Assembly: GCA_049323895.1 (NCBI GenBank)
Contig: JBMOKT010000021.1
Coordinates: forward strand, 194,120 to 258,119
Reading direction: 5' to 3'
DNA: 64,000 nt
From: JBMOKT01 sp049323895
GTDB lineage: Bacteria; Bacillota; Peptococcia; Peptococcales; BICA1-8
Below, piece by piece: positions 25,149-34,282 of the stretch; position 1 is the first letter of the stretch, and the number at the start of each line of letters is the position of its first letter. Below the pieces are notes generated by a model. That model made no database searches. It worked only from the letters and a program-made list of their open reading frames with translations, and was not told the DNA's origin. The position numbers and the translations under genes are program-made.

Positions 25149-27296
25149 TCATAGGCGCATTGTCAATGAAATCCTGCCCCGGGCAGTATCTACTTCAAGG
25201 ACCTTAACCTTGACAATATCTCCGACTGCTGCAACCTCCATGGGGTGTTTAATATATTTTTCCCCTAACTGGGATATATGTACCAAACCATCTTGCTTGA
25301 CTCCTATATCAACAAAAGCACCAAAATCAACAACATTTCTAATTGTCCCCTGTAGTTCCATGCCGGGCTTGAGGTCCTCCATAGCTAAAACATCAGTACG
25401 GAAAAGGGGTGGAGGAAGTTCCTCCCTGGGGTCCCGTCCCGGCTTTTGCAGAGCCTCCATTATATCTTTCAGGGTAGGTTCCCCAATTTCCAGCCTTTGA
25501 GCCATTTCCCTCAGGTTAACCTTGGCTAGAGAACTTCTTATTTGCGTTATTTTTTCAGTATTTAGTTCATTGATACCGAAACCCAAAATTGCAAGGAGCC
25601 TTTCGGCTGCCTGATAGGACTCTGGATGGACAGGAGTATTTTCCAAAGGATTGCTGCCATCAGCGATACGGATAAAACCTGCGCATTGGACAAAAGCCTT
25701 TTGCCCCAACCTCGGTACCTTCATTAGCTGCTCCCGGTTTGTAATTTTGCCATTTTCCTCACGGTATTTGACTATGCCATCAGCTGTTGATTTTGTTAAT
25801 CCGGCTACATACTGCAAGAGGGCACTAGAGGCAGTATTCACTTCCACCCCCACACTGTTTACACATGACTCTACAACTCCGGTTAAAGCTTCATCTAATC
25901 GCTTAGGCGTCACATCATGCTGATACTGTCCTACACCAACAGCTTTGGGTTCAATTTTCACCAATTCCGCCAAAGGATCTTGCAGCCTTCTCGCAATAGA
26001 TACGGCACTCCTTAAAGAAAGGTCAAAATCAGGAAATTCTTCCTTGGCCAGCTTGGATGCGGAATAAACAGAGGCTCCCGCTTCGGAAACTATGATATAC
26101 TGCACAGGCTTTTCTAAATCCTTGATTAAGCCCGCTACCAATAACTCTGTCTCCCGGGAGGCAGTGCCATTGCCAATAGCAATAATATCAACATTTCTTT
26201 TATCTATTATTTCCTTTATTTGTTTTTTTGCATCCGCGGCTTTATTCTGAGGCGGATGGGGATACATTACCCCGACATCCAGAAGCTTTCCTGTCTCATC
26301 CACCACAGCCAGTTTGCAGCCGGTTCGATAGCCAGGGTCTACACCCAGCACAACCTTGCTCTTAACAGGTGGCTGCAGCAAAAGGTTATGCAGGTTTTTG
26401 GCAAATACAGTGATTGCCTGTTCCTCTGCCTTAGAGGTCAGTTCGTTCCTTATTTCCCGCTCAATAGCAGGAGCAATCAACCTTTTAAATCCATCCCTAA
26501 TTGCTTCACCTACTAGGTTTTTGCAGTTCAACCCTGCTTGGGAAATATAATTATTTCCGATTCGTTCTATAATTTTGTCTTCCGGCTGGATAATTTTAAC
26601 CTGGAGGGACTTTTCATTTTCTCCTCTATTAACAGCAAGGACCCGATGGGGAGGTATTTTCTTGACAGGCTCTTGGTAATCATAATACATCTCATATGGT
26701 GTTACATCTTCAGTATTTACCCCTTTGGAACTAAGGATACCTTCCTGCCAGACCAGGTGACGGACAATTTTTCTTATTTCGGCATCATCTGCTACCTGTT
26801 CCGCTAAAATATCTTTTGCTCCCTGAAGAGCTTGTCCGATATCTTCTACCCCTAATTCTTCATTTATAAAACCGGCAGCCAGTTCTTCCGGCATTTCCCT
26901 TCTTCCTTTATCCAAAAACATAAAAGCCAAAGGCTCGAGCCCCTTTTCCTTAGCCACACTGGCCCTGGTCTTCCTTTTAGGTCTATAGGGAAGATATAAA
27001 TCCTCTACTTCCTGTAAAACCTTAGCCTCATTGATAGCCTTTTCCAATTCAGGGGTTAGTTTTTCCTGGTCACTAATAGATTTAATTACTTCTTCTTTCC
27101 TTTTGCTTAGATTACGTAAGTATCCAAGCCTTTCAACCAGCTGCCTTAGCAGGGTCTCGTCCATTTCTCCTGTCACTTCTTTTCTATAACGGGCAATAAA
27201 AGGGATGGTATTGCCCTCATCCAATAATCCAATAGTACTGGCAACCTTATTCTGTGGCCAATTCAATTCTTTTGCTAACTGTTCAACATGTGTCAT
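25149..27296 (-). CDS. tex: Tex-family RNA-binding protein (S1 domain)
   Basis: A 715-residue nucleic-acid-binding protein, linked to transcription or stress tolerance in other bacteria. The N-terminal Tex helix-rich region is followed by a YqgF/RNase H-like domain (VLGVDPGYRTGCKLAVVD, about 320-337), a helix-hairpin-helix pair (GLTKSTADGIVKYREENG) and a C-terminal S1 domain (about 640-710, GTIRNVVDFGAFVDIGVKQDGLVHIS). Full length. ATG 27296 has AAAAGGAGG upstream. Confidence 0.97.
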   Translation of the reverse strand: MTHVEQLAKELNWPQNKVASTIGLLDEGNTIPFIARYRKEVTGEMDETLLRQLVERLGYLRNLSKRKEEVIKSISDQEKLTPELEKAINEAKVLQEVEDLYLPYRPKRKTRASVAKEKGLEPLAFMFLDKGRREMPEELAAGFINEELGVEDIGQALQGAKDILAEQVADDAEIRKIVRHLVWQEGILSSKGVNTEDVTPYEMYYDYQEPVKKIPPHRVLAVNRGENEKSLQVKIIQPEDKIIERIGNNYISQAGLNCKNLVGEAIRDGFKRLIAPAIEREIRNELTSKAEEQAITVFAKNLHNLLLQPPVKSKVVLGVDPGYRTGCKLAVVDETGKLLDVGVMYPHPPQNKAADAKKQIKEIIDKRNVDIIAIGNGTASRETELLVAGLIKDLEKPVQYIIVSEAGASVYSASKLAKEEFPDFDLSLRSAVSIARRLQDPLAELVKIEPKAVGVGQYQHDVTPKRLDEALTGVVESCVNSVGVEVNTASSALLQYVAGLTKSTADGIVKYREENGKITNREQLMKVPRLGQKAFVQCAGFIRIADGSNPLENTPVHPESYQAAERLLAILGFGINELNTEKITQIRSSLAKVNLREMAQRLEIGEPTLKDIMEALQKPGRDPREELPPPLFRTDVLAMEDLKPGMELQGTIRNVVDFGAFVDIGVKQDGLVHISQLGEKYIKHPMEVAAVGDIVKVKVLEVDTARGRISLTMRL

Positions 27297-27516
27297 TTAT
27301 CTGTCCTCCTTTTATCTGCTTGGTGAAGATTAAGGGTCAGTAAAGCTTCTGGGTGAAGATTGCTAGTCTGCTATGCTTCTGGGTGAATATTATGAGTCTG
27401 ATTTGCTTTTGGGTTAACATTGTTAGTCTGACATTTCTTACGGGCGAAGTTTGCTAGTCTGATTTTCCTTAGATATGCTTGTGTCAGACGCAAAAATATT
27501 ACTTCTAGGGCAAGGT
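27297..27516. repeat. 30-bp tandem repeat array upstream of tex
   Basis: Four clear units of 30-31 bp (about 27345-27470) each containing GGGTGAAGATTG and TAGTCTGA variants and a GCTTCT-like joint, ending in GTGTCAGACGC. Confidence 0.85.
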
Positions 27517-28215
27517 TCACTTCTTTGCATTGCCGACTAAATACTCAAACAGTGCTTTGGCATTTTTATCCCGGTCCCAGCAGCATTCAGGATGCCACTG
27601 TACACCAATTATCATTCGTTCCCTGTTTACAGATTCAACAGCTTCTACTATTCCATCCTCTGTCCAAGCGGATTTTATAAGACCGGCTCCAATATCTTTT
27701 ACGGCCTGGTGATGAAAGGAATTAACTTTAATTTTATTCTTGCCAATTATATCTAAAAGAAGTGAATTATTTGCCACCTCTATTTCATGGTAGGGTGCCC
27801 ATTTGGGAGCCTTTTGGTCATGCTCAATTTTTGTAATATGTTCGATATCCTGGTAGATATTACCTCCCGCTGCAATATTAAGTATTTGCATCCCCCGGCA
27901 GATGCCCAAAACCGGCTTTTTGCCATTAAGAGCCTTTTTAGCAAGATATAGTTCAAAGCGGTCCCGCAGAGGGGTTATTTCTCCGATACCCCTTAAGGGG
28001 CTCTGCCCAAAATAACCTGGATCTACATCCCCGCCGCCGGAAAAAATAATTCCATCAACCTGCTCATATAGTGCTTCTACTAGATTGATGCCTACTGACG
28101 GCAAAAGAATAGGAATACCACCTAATGACTCAATAGCCTTAACGTAATAATCGGTGATAAAATGTTTTTCTTCGTTATTGTTAAATCCCGCAGTAATACC
28201 AATAATGGGCTGCAT
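27517..28215 (-). CDS. Class I glutamine amidotransferase-like gamma-glutamyl hydrolase (peptidase C26)
   Basis: A 232-residue PuuD-like enzyme. The nucleophile elbow GICRGMQ (Cys about residue 104) and VQWHPE (His/Glu about 207-209) complete the catalytic triad, and GGGDVDP is the family oxyanion motif. Known relatives cleave gamma-glutamyl-GABA or similar amides. No putrescine pathway genes are adjacent, so substrate is open. ATG 28215 has AAGGAGT upstream. Confidence 0.9.
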   Translation of the reverse strand: MQPIIGITAGFNNNEEKHFITDYYVKAIESLGGIPILLPSVGINLVEALYEQVDGIIFSGGGDVDPGYFGQSPLRGIGEITPLRDRFELYLAKKALNGKKPVLGICRGMQILNIAAGGNIYQDIEHITKIEHDQKAPKWAPYHEIEVANNSLLLDIIGKNKIKVNSFHHQAVKDIGAGLIKSAWTEDGIVEAVESVNRERMIIGVQWHPECCWDRDKNAKALFEYLVGNAKK

Positions 28216-28458
28216 TTTCTCAACTCCTTATTTCAGTAGCAAAACATTTGCTTACCATATAATAGTAATAATTTTTCATAATTATTACAATTAAAAATAA
28301 ACCTTTATCATTGGTGTTATTCTGAAATAAATTTGAAACCACAGGACATTTTGGACCACACGGATAAAAATAGAACTTCATAGTTGGCTTTCGGGTTATG
28401 AAGCTTAATATTTTCCCATAATAATGCTTTTCTGTAAATTCTGTAGCCACTGTAGCTA
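28216..28458. repeat. Intergenic region with a recurring ACCACACGG element
   Basis: 28332-28370 resembles 8125-8170 (TTTGAAACCAC followed by GGACCACACGGATAAA). The small open frame across this region has no ribosome binding site and repeat-derived composition, so I do not call a gene. Confidence 0.5.
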
Positions 28459-28491
28459 CTAAAAAACAGCACTTTCATATAAAGTGCTGTT
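28459..28491 (-). terminator. Terminator of the mazEF/alr cluster
   Basis: An 11-bp perfect stem AACAGCACTTT (28465-28475) / AAAGTGCTGTT (28481-28491), loop CATAT, then a T run on the minus strand. Confidence 0.92.
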
Positions 28492-28508
28492 CTTTCTATT
28501 CTATGTAA

Positions 28509-28862
28509 TTACAGCTCCAGCAAGCCCAAGCTTATTTCTAGAGCATGGCTTATTTTCTGCATCATTTTGTCATCAACGTTGCTTACCTTCTCTTTTAATC
28601 TCCGTTTATCTATGGTTCTAACCTGTTCAGTCAGCACTACTGAGTCCTTTATCAAACCACTTTCTTTCGCACTAATCTCTACATGGGTTGGAAGTTTGGC
28701 TTTGCTTATTTGGCTGGTGATAGCTGCAACTATCGTTGTAGGACTGTATTGGTTGCCGATATCATTTTGGATAATCAGGACAGGACGTATTCCACCCTGT
28801 TCGGAACCAATAACAGGACTAAGTTCTGCAAAAAAAATATCACCACGCTTGACGTTTACCAT
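28509..28862 (-). CDS. ndoA: MazF/NdoA endoribonuclease toxin
   Basis: A 117-residue PemK/MazF toxin that cuts single-stranded RNA. KRGDIFFAELSPVIGSEQGG-type start (conserved Arg, and Gly/Arg loop RPVLIIQND) and VLTEQVRTIDKRRL near residue 77 match Bacillus NdoA. It follows the antitoxin by five bases. Order alr, antitoxin, toxin is the same as in Bacillus. Confidence 0.95.
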   Translation of the reverse strand: MVNVKRGDIFFAELSPVIGSEQGGIRPVLIIQNDIGNQYSPTTIVAAITSQISKAKLPTHVEISAKESGLIKDSVVLTEQVRTIDKRRLKEKVSNVDDKMMQKISHALEISLGLLEL

Positions 28863-28867
28863 ATTAT

Positions 28868-29137
28868 CTACACTCCAAGTGCTTTATCGAATAAAACTTG
28901 CACTTCATCCTCATTTATTATGCTTTCTTGGGCTAAAGCTAAATTTATAGTTGCCATTTCTTGATAACCTATACGCATCTGCTCTCTCAAAAATCTCCGC
29001 TTCCTCTCTTCGATATATAATTTCATAGCCTCACGGATAAACTCACTACGGTTTTTCTTTTCCAGGGCTACGATACCATCTACCTCATCCAATAGATAAT
29101 CAGGCAATGAAATCATTATCCGTTTTAAATCCGACAC
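28868..29137 (-). CDS. MazE-type antitoxin, ribbon-helix-helix (NdoAI-like)
   Basis: An 89-residue antitoxin starting at GTG 29137, seven bases after GGGAGGGG; an upstream ATG lies before that site and is less likely. Residues about 3-45 form a CopG-type ribbon-helix-helix (RIMISLPDYLLDEVD, NRSEFIREAMKLYI). The C-terminal tail should wrap the toxin. Probable autoregulator of the pair. Confidence 0.92.
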   Translation of the reverse strand: MSDLKRIMISLPDYLLDEVDGIVALEKKNRSEFIREAMKLYIEERKRRFLREQMRIGYQEMATINLALAQESIINEDEVQVLFDKALGV

Positions 29138-29233
29138 GTTTTTACCCCTCCCAAGCATAACAAAAAGAATACCCGTATTATAACGTACATACTTAATGCT
29201 ATACCATTATATATATTATTTACGACGTGTGTC

Positions 29234-29279
29234 AATAAAATACCTCTTTTAAAAAAGCCGCCACTTGTGGTATTTTATT
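29234..29279 (-). terminator. Inverted repeat after alr
   Basis: An 11-bp perfect repeat AATAAAATACC (29234-29244) / GGTATTTTATT (29269-29279) with an inner GTGG hairpin followed by six T residues on the minus strand. It may attenuate read-through from alr into the antitoxin-toxin pair. Confidence 0.5.
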
Positions 29280-29283
29280 ACAT

Positions 29284-30408
29284 TTATTCGATATATACCC
29301 GTGGTACTCTCGCAGATATCATACAAACTACTTCATAGTTAATTGTCCCCAGCTTTTCCCCAATCTCGTCAGCACTGATGCAATTATTTCCATTTTGACC
29401 CAGAAGAATAAAATCATCATCAGTCCTTATCTGCGGACTATCAGTTATATCAACCATGCATTGGTCCATGCATATCTTACCGATAATAGGAAACCGTTTG
29501 CTATTATATAACACTTCTCCCTTTCCAGTCAATAGGCGAGTATATCCATCTGCATATCCTATCGGCAGGGCAGCCAAAATAGTTTCCCGAGAAGTAGTAA
29601 AAATGCCACCATAACTGATGCTAGTTCCTTCAGGGACCCTCTCAATCCTTGATGCTCTGGCTTTAAGAGATAAAGCAGCTCTTAAGTTTATCTTAGCTAA
29701 GTTAACTTGATCCGAAGGCTGAAGTCCATAGAGTATTATACCTGGTCGAACCATATCGAGGTGGGCGTCAGGAATATCTATAATTGCTGCACTGTTTGCA
29801 GCATGTTTAATGGGAAATTTATACCCGGATTGTTTTTCAACTTTGGCAATAAATTCAATAAACCGTTCTAGCTGTAGATAGGTATAGGACTTGTCCCTTT
29901 CATCAGCCTTGGCAAAATGGGTAAAAATACCCTCAATAAATAAATTTTGCAGATTTAAGATTTGATTGACAGCGTTGACATTTTTATCATTAAAAGTAAA
30001 ACCGATTCTGCCCATCCCTGTATCTACCTTGAGATGGACTTTTGCAGTCTTGCCTATCCTTGCAGCAATTTTATTTAATTCTTCAGCCTCTTTTAGATTG
30101 TATATTGTCAAAATAATGTCATTTTCTAATGCCCTTGGATAATCCTCCGGGGGAGTCCATCCTAAAACCATAATTGCACTCTCAATTCCCCTCCGCCTTA
30201 AATACTCACCTTCATTGAGAATTGCAACCGCCAGTCTATCTGCTCCTGCCGCCAGACATGCTTTACTAACCTCGAAAGCACCATGACCATAGGCATTAGC
30301 CTTTACTACAGCCATTATAGTTCTTTGACCCACCAGCCTACGGATTTCCTGAACATTATTTTTAATAGCACCTAAATCCACTTCCGCCCAAACAGGTCTA
30401 CTTTTCAT
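29284..30408 (-). CDS. alr: Alanine racemase
   Basis: Makes D-alanine for peptidoglycan. The 374-residue length is normal. AVVKANAYGHG (about residues 33-43) contains the PLP lysine; SYGGIFTT includes the catalytic tyrosine region, and GKICMDQCMVDIT is the C-terminal active-site motif. The start, ATG 30408, overlaps the end of the NAD(P)HX gene by 11 bases. Confidence 0.97.
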   Translation of the reverse strand: MKSRPVWAEVDLGAIKNNVQEIRRLVGQRTIMAVVKANAYGHGAFEVSKACLAAGADRLAVAILNEGEYLRRRGIESAIMVLGWTPPEDYPRALENDIILTIYNLKEAEELNKIAARIGKTAKVHLKVDTGMGRIGFTFNDKNVNAVNQILNLQNLFIEGIFTHFAKADERDKSYTYLQLERFIEFIAKVEKQSGYKFPIKHAANSAAIIDIPDAHLDMVRPGIILYGLQPSDQVNLAKINLRAALSLKARASRIERVPEGTSISYGGIFTTSRETILAALPIGYADGYTRLLTGKGEVLYNSKRFPIIGKICMDQCMVDITDSPQIRTDDDFILLGQNGNNCISADEIGEKLGTINYEVVCMISARVPRVYIE

Positions 30409-31954
30409 AGGGAAAACTCCTCTGCAGTATTTTTGGCACAGCCTCTACAATATCCCCGGCCTTACTGCTGATAGAGCCGCGTTCCTCGGTCACAAGCTCT
30501 CCGGCCAGACCATGAAGAAATACCGCAGTACATATAGCCCCGTCAATATCTTCACACTGTCCAACCAAAGCACCAATCATGCCCGATAAAACATCCCCTG
30601 TGCCTGCAGTAGCAAGGGAAGGACTTCCAGTTGTATTAATATATATTTTTCCATCTGGAGCTGCAATTATTGTGTTTACTCCCTTTAATACAACCCAGAC
30701 TTTATAAGTTTCGGCCAAACCTACAGCTGATTTAATTCTGTCAGACTGTACATGGGCTGTATCTGTTTTTAAAAGTCTGGCCATTTCTCCCGGATGAGGA
30801 GTTAAAATAACAGGTGCTTTACAAACTCTTAATATTTCTAAATCCTCAGCTAAAGCATTTAATCCATCGGCGTCTATCACAATTGGTATTTCTATCTGCT
30901 CTAAAAGCCATTTTATTAATGACAGCAATTCACTGTTTCTACCTAAGCCCGGTCCCAAGACAACGGCTGTTTTTCCCAAGAGGCTGCTTGCTATCTCTGC
31001 CCCGGAAAGAAACCCTAATGAACCCTGGGGTGTTTCCGCAAGGGGCATAGTTATTAATTCCGGAAAACTACCTGCCAGTGATGATTGTATAGAGCGGGGT
31101 ACTGCGCCGGTTACTAAGCCTGCTCCAAGGGCAAACGCACCTTGGGCAGCCAGATGTACAGCCCCCACCATTCCCTGAGAACCACCTACTATTAATAAGT
31201 GTCCAAAATTACCTTTATGACAGTCTTTACTCCTCTTGGGAATATAATTATACACATCATCAGGAGTAAGGAGAATTTTATTAATATTTAGACTATCTAC
31301 TAAAGTGTTTGGAATGCTAATATCGACTATTGCCAAATTTCCGGCAAAATCACATCCCGGATTAACGATTAGACCCAGTTTAGGCAGAGCAAAGGTGACA
31401 GTGGTATCTGCGTGTACACAAGTTTCAGCGGTTTGACCGTTGTCCGCATTTATTCCCGAAGGAATATCTACAGCCAGGATATAACAACCGCTTTCATTAA
31501 TAATATTAATAGCCTTAGCAGCTGTACTGGACATTTCTCCTTTAAAGCCTGTACCAAATAAAGCATCTATAACAATATCAGTGTAATGCAAAGAAAGTTT
31601 AAAAAGGTGAAGACTATTTTCGTTATCCAAAGTATGCCATTTAATAGGCAGTTTCTGGGCAATTTTATAATTTACCAGTGCAGCACCTTTGTATTCCTTT
31701 GTGCCCAGAAGGAACATCTTCACATCGGCTCCAAGATTGGAAAGATGCCGGGCAATAACAAGACCGTCTCCGCCATTGTTACCTTTCCCTGCAGCTATTA
31801 CAACTTTTTTGCCTTTCATAGGGGAGAATTTCTTTTTTAAATATTCCACAACCTGTATCCCAGCATTTTCCATTAACACTAGCTCCGGTATTCCCCAGTG
31901 TTCTACTGCCAGTCTATCAATTCTGGCCATTTCCTGCCCGGTTACAATAAACAA
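30398..31954 (-). CDS. nnr: Bifunctional NAD(P)HX epimerase / ADP-dependent dehydratase
   Basis: A 518-residue repair enzyme for hydrated NAD(P)H. The N-terminal YjeF epimerase domain (about 1-215) has GKGNNGGDGLVIARHL; the C-terminal ribokinase-like dehydratase (about 225-510) has GGSQGMVGA, VLGPGLGRN, LTPHPGEMARL and GTGDVLSGMIGAL. The start is TTG 31954 after AGGAGATAAGC. It sits between acpS and alr as in Bacillus. Confidence 0.95.
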   Translation of the reverse strand: MFIVTGQEMARIDRLAVEHWGIPELVLMENAGIQVVEYLKKKFSPMKGKKVVIAAGKGNNGGDGLVIARHLSNLGADVKMFLLGTKEYKGAALVNYKIAQKLPIKWHTLDNENSLHLFKLSLHYTDIVIDALFGTGFKGEMSSTAAKAINIINESGCYILAVDIPSGINADNGQTAETCVHADTTVTFALPKLGLIVNPGCDFAGNLAIVDISIPNTLVDSLNINKILLTPDDVYNYIPKRSKDCHKGNFGHLLIVGGSQGMVGAVHLAAQGAFALGAGLVTGAVPRSIQSSLAGSFPELITMPLAETPQGSLGFLSGAEIASSLLGKTAVVLGPGLGRNSELLSLIKWLLEQIEIPIVIDADGLNALAEDLEILRVCKAPVILTPHPGEMARLLKTDTAHVQSDRIKSAVGLAETYKVWVVLKGVNTIIAAPDGKIYINTTGSPSLATAGTGDVLSGMIGALVGQCEDIDGAICTAVFLHGLAGELVTEERGSISSKAGDIVEAVPKILQRSFPYEK

Positions 31955-31960
31955 ACCTGC

Positions 31961-32335
31961 TTATCTCCTTTCTAAAACAACCACAGCAGTGGCATAATCT
32001 TTGCCGTGGCTCAAACTTATATGAAAAAAAACTGCACCTGTTTCACAAACCTTGTCCAGCGCTTTACCATGAAAAATTAGCTGGGGTTTGCCTAAAGCGT
32101 CATTTTGCACCTCAATATCCTGCCACTTAAAATCCCTTATCCCTGTGCCCAAAGCCTTAGAAGCTGCTTCTTTAGCTGCGAATCTTGCTGCTAAAGAAGC
32201 AAAAAAATTTCCGGACTTTTGGGCATAATCTATCTCCTGCCTGGTAAATATCCTCTCAGCCAGCCTAGGTCTGGTTTGTATAGCATTCTTTATCCTTGCA
32301 ACCTCTAAAATATCTGTTCCAATACCGATAATCAT
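31961..32335 (-). CDS. acpS: Holo-[acyl-carrier-protein] synthase
   Basis: Transfers phosphopantetheine from CoA to acyl carrier protein. From ATG 32335 it is 124 residues, the family size; MIIGIGTDILEVARI, RFAAKEAASKALGTGI and HISLSHGKDYATA are the three signature blocks. Two adjacent ATGs (32338, 32335) follow GGAGAG. The upstream frame extension to 32383 is repeat DNA. Confidence 0.96.
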   Translation of the reverse strand: MIIGIGTDILEVARIKNAIQTRPRLAERIFTRQEIDYAQKSGNFFASLAARFAAKEAASKALGTGIRDFKWQDIEVQNDALGKPQLIFHGKALDKVCETGAVFFHISLSHGKDYATAVVVLERR

Positions 32336-32365
32336 CATACACTCTCCATGTAGTACTAATGGGTT

Positions 32366-32534
32366 AGTTATTGGGTCTGACATGCCAAGAAGTAAATGTA
32401 TTGCATCTGATGTACTTTGAGGTCATTCTTCTGCGTCTGACACAAGCATCAGACTAGCAATCTTACCCTCAAGCAATGTCAGACTAACAATCTCAGCCCA
32501 TAAGCAACTCAGACCAGCAATCTCCACCCAGCAG
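32366..32534. repeat. 30-bp-family repeat array between glmM and acpS
   Basis: Inverted-orientation units (TCAGACTAGCAATCTT, TCAGACTAACAATCTC, CACCCA) at about 30-bp spacing, plus TGCGTCTGACAC variants. Confidence 0.8.
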
Positions 32535-33878
32535 CTAATTGAGTTCTTGCTCAATCACTTCTGCTATCTGGTTCACAATTTTTTCCAGTTCGTTTAGGTC
32601 ATTGCCTTCGGCCATTACTCTAATTAAGGATTCAGTTCCGGAAGCCCTGACTAGTATACGACCCCTCTTTCCCAGCCCCTGCTGAAGCTCAGAAATCAAC
32701 CCTTGTATTTTACTGTTGTTTTCCCAGCCTTTTTTTTGTTTGACCCGGACATTTTTTAGCACCTGTGGGAGTTTTTCCATCTGAGAGGCTAGCTGGGAAA
32801 GGGGTATATCGGTTTTTTTAACTATTTCAACCAGCTTAAGGGCAGTTAATATCCCATCACCAGTTGTATTATAATCCAGGAAAATTATATGTCCCGACTG
32901 CTCACCACCTAAGACAGCCCCTATTTGCAGCATCCTTTCCAAAACATACCTATCCCCTACTTTTGTTTCTTCAATCTCAATACCGAACCTATTAAAAGCC
33001 TGTTTTAAACCCAAGTTGCTCATTACAGTAACAACAACTTTATTGCCGTTAAGCTTCCCTTCCTTGAATAAGTCCAAACCGCACAGAACAAGGATTTGGT
33101 CACCATCAACAACCTCCCCATGATCATCAACGGCTAAAATCCTATCAGCATCACCATCATGGGCAATGCCTAAATGGGCACCATGCTTAAGTACCGCTGT
33201 CCGTAGTGCCTCCATATGGGTGGATCCGCAATCATCATTAATATTCAAACCGTCGGGATTGGTAAAAATATCTATTACCTCTGCGCCTAATTCTCGAAAT
33301 AATTCAGGTGAAATTTTATAGGCAGCACCGTTAGCACAATCAATTACTATCTTTAAACCAGTAAAATCAGTTCGGATTGTTGTCTTTAAAAAGTCTTTAT
33401 ATAGTTCCTCGCCATCTTTAACATACTCTACCCTGCCAATACCGGAACCGGTAGGATAGGGGATGCCCTCCAGCTTATTTAAGAGAGCATTTTCAATTTG
33501 TTCTTCTAAGGCATCGGGAAGTTTAAACCCCAAATTGTTAAAAAACTTTATGCCGTTATCCCTTGCCGGGTTATGAGAGGCGGAAATTACTATTCCAGCC
33601 ATTGCTCCTAACTTCTTTGTTAAAAATGCAATAGCAGGTGTTGGCATTACGCCAACCTTAAAAACATTGACACCAACAGAGCATATCCCGGAGATTAAAG
33701 CACTTTCCAACATATCACCGGAAATTCGGGTATCCTTACCAATTACAATATGTTTTTCACCTTCAAAATCCTTGCTTAAATAATAAGCTCCTGCCCTTCC
33801 TAATTGGTATGCCAATTCAGGTGTCAGCTGTGAATTGGCTTCACCTCTCACACCATCGGTTCCAAATATTTTTCCCAA
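32535..33878 (-). CDS. glmM: Phosphoglucosamine mutase
   Basis: Interconverts glucosamine-6- and -1-phosphate for UDP-GlcNAc. The true start is TTG 33878 (GKIFGTDGVRG follows; AGGAG lies upstream), giving 447 residues as usual; the longer frame runs into repeats. VISASHNPARDNGIKFF (Ser about 100) holds the phosphoserine, AHDGDADR the metal site, and LVRASGTESLIRVMAEG the phosphate-binding loop. It follows cdaA-cdaR, the standard c-di-AMP cluster. Confidence 0.97.
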   Translation of the reverse strand: MGKIFGTDGVRGEANSQLTPELAYQLGRAGAYYLSKDFEGEKHIVIGKDTRISGDMLESALISGICSVGVNVFKVGVMPTPAIAFLTKKLGAMAGIVISASHNPARDNGIKFFNNLGFKLPDALEEQIENALLNKLEGIPYPTGSGIGRVEYVKDGEELYKDFLKTTIRTDFTGLKIVIDCANGAAYKISPELFRELGAEVIDIFTNPDGLNINDDCGSTHMEALRTAVLKHGAHLGIAHDGDADRILAVDDHGEVVDGDQILVLCGLDLFKEGKLNGNKVVVTVMSNLGLKQAFNRFGIEIEETKVGDRYVLERMLQIGAVLGGEQSGHIIFLDYNTTGDGILTALKLVEIVKKTDIPLSQLASQMEKLPQVLKNVRVKQKKGWENNSKIQGLISELQQGLGKRGRILVRASGTESLIRVMAEGNDLNELEKIVNQIAEVIEQELN

Positions 33879-34282
33879 ATCTATCGCTCCTATCGTTTTA
33901 TCTATTGGGTAAGTGTATTGGGTCTGATATACTCCTTGGTCAGTCTTGTGCGTCTGACAACACCTGAGAAGTAGGATTTTGGGTCTGACATACCAGGCAG
34001 CCAATATTTTGCGTCTGCTGTACTATTTGGTCAGTCTATTGCGTCTGACACAAGCATTTTTAAGAATATCGACTAGCAATGTTTACCCAGTAGTTTGTCA
34101 GACTAACAATCTCAACCCATTAGAGCATCAGACTAACTATCTTCACTTAGAAGCAACATCAGACTAACAATCTTCGCCCGTGAGTATATCAGACCCGTAA
34201 TGTTTACCCTAAAGTACAACAGACTAACTATCTTCACCCACAAGCAACGTCAGACAAACTATCTCAACCCAGAAGTGTAAAA
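33879..34282. repeat. Largest 30-bp-family repeat array, between cdaR and glmM
   Basis: Almost the entire 400-bp gap is composed of degenerate units: GGGTCTGA(C)AT..., GCGTCTGACA and, from 34050, TCAGACTAACNATCTTCACCC units at about 30-31 bp intervals. No gene is supported within it. Confidence 0.85.

Noticed and set aside
28220..28450. 76-residue minus-strand frame between mazF and the amidotransferase
   Set aside because: Covers a recurring non-coding repeat and has no ribosome binding site.
33879..34282. CRISPR array
   Set aside because: The repeats are degenerate, the variable part is only about 10 bp, orientation varies and no cas gene is present.
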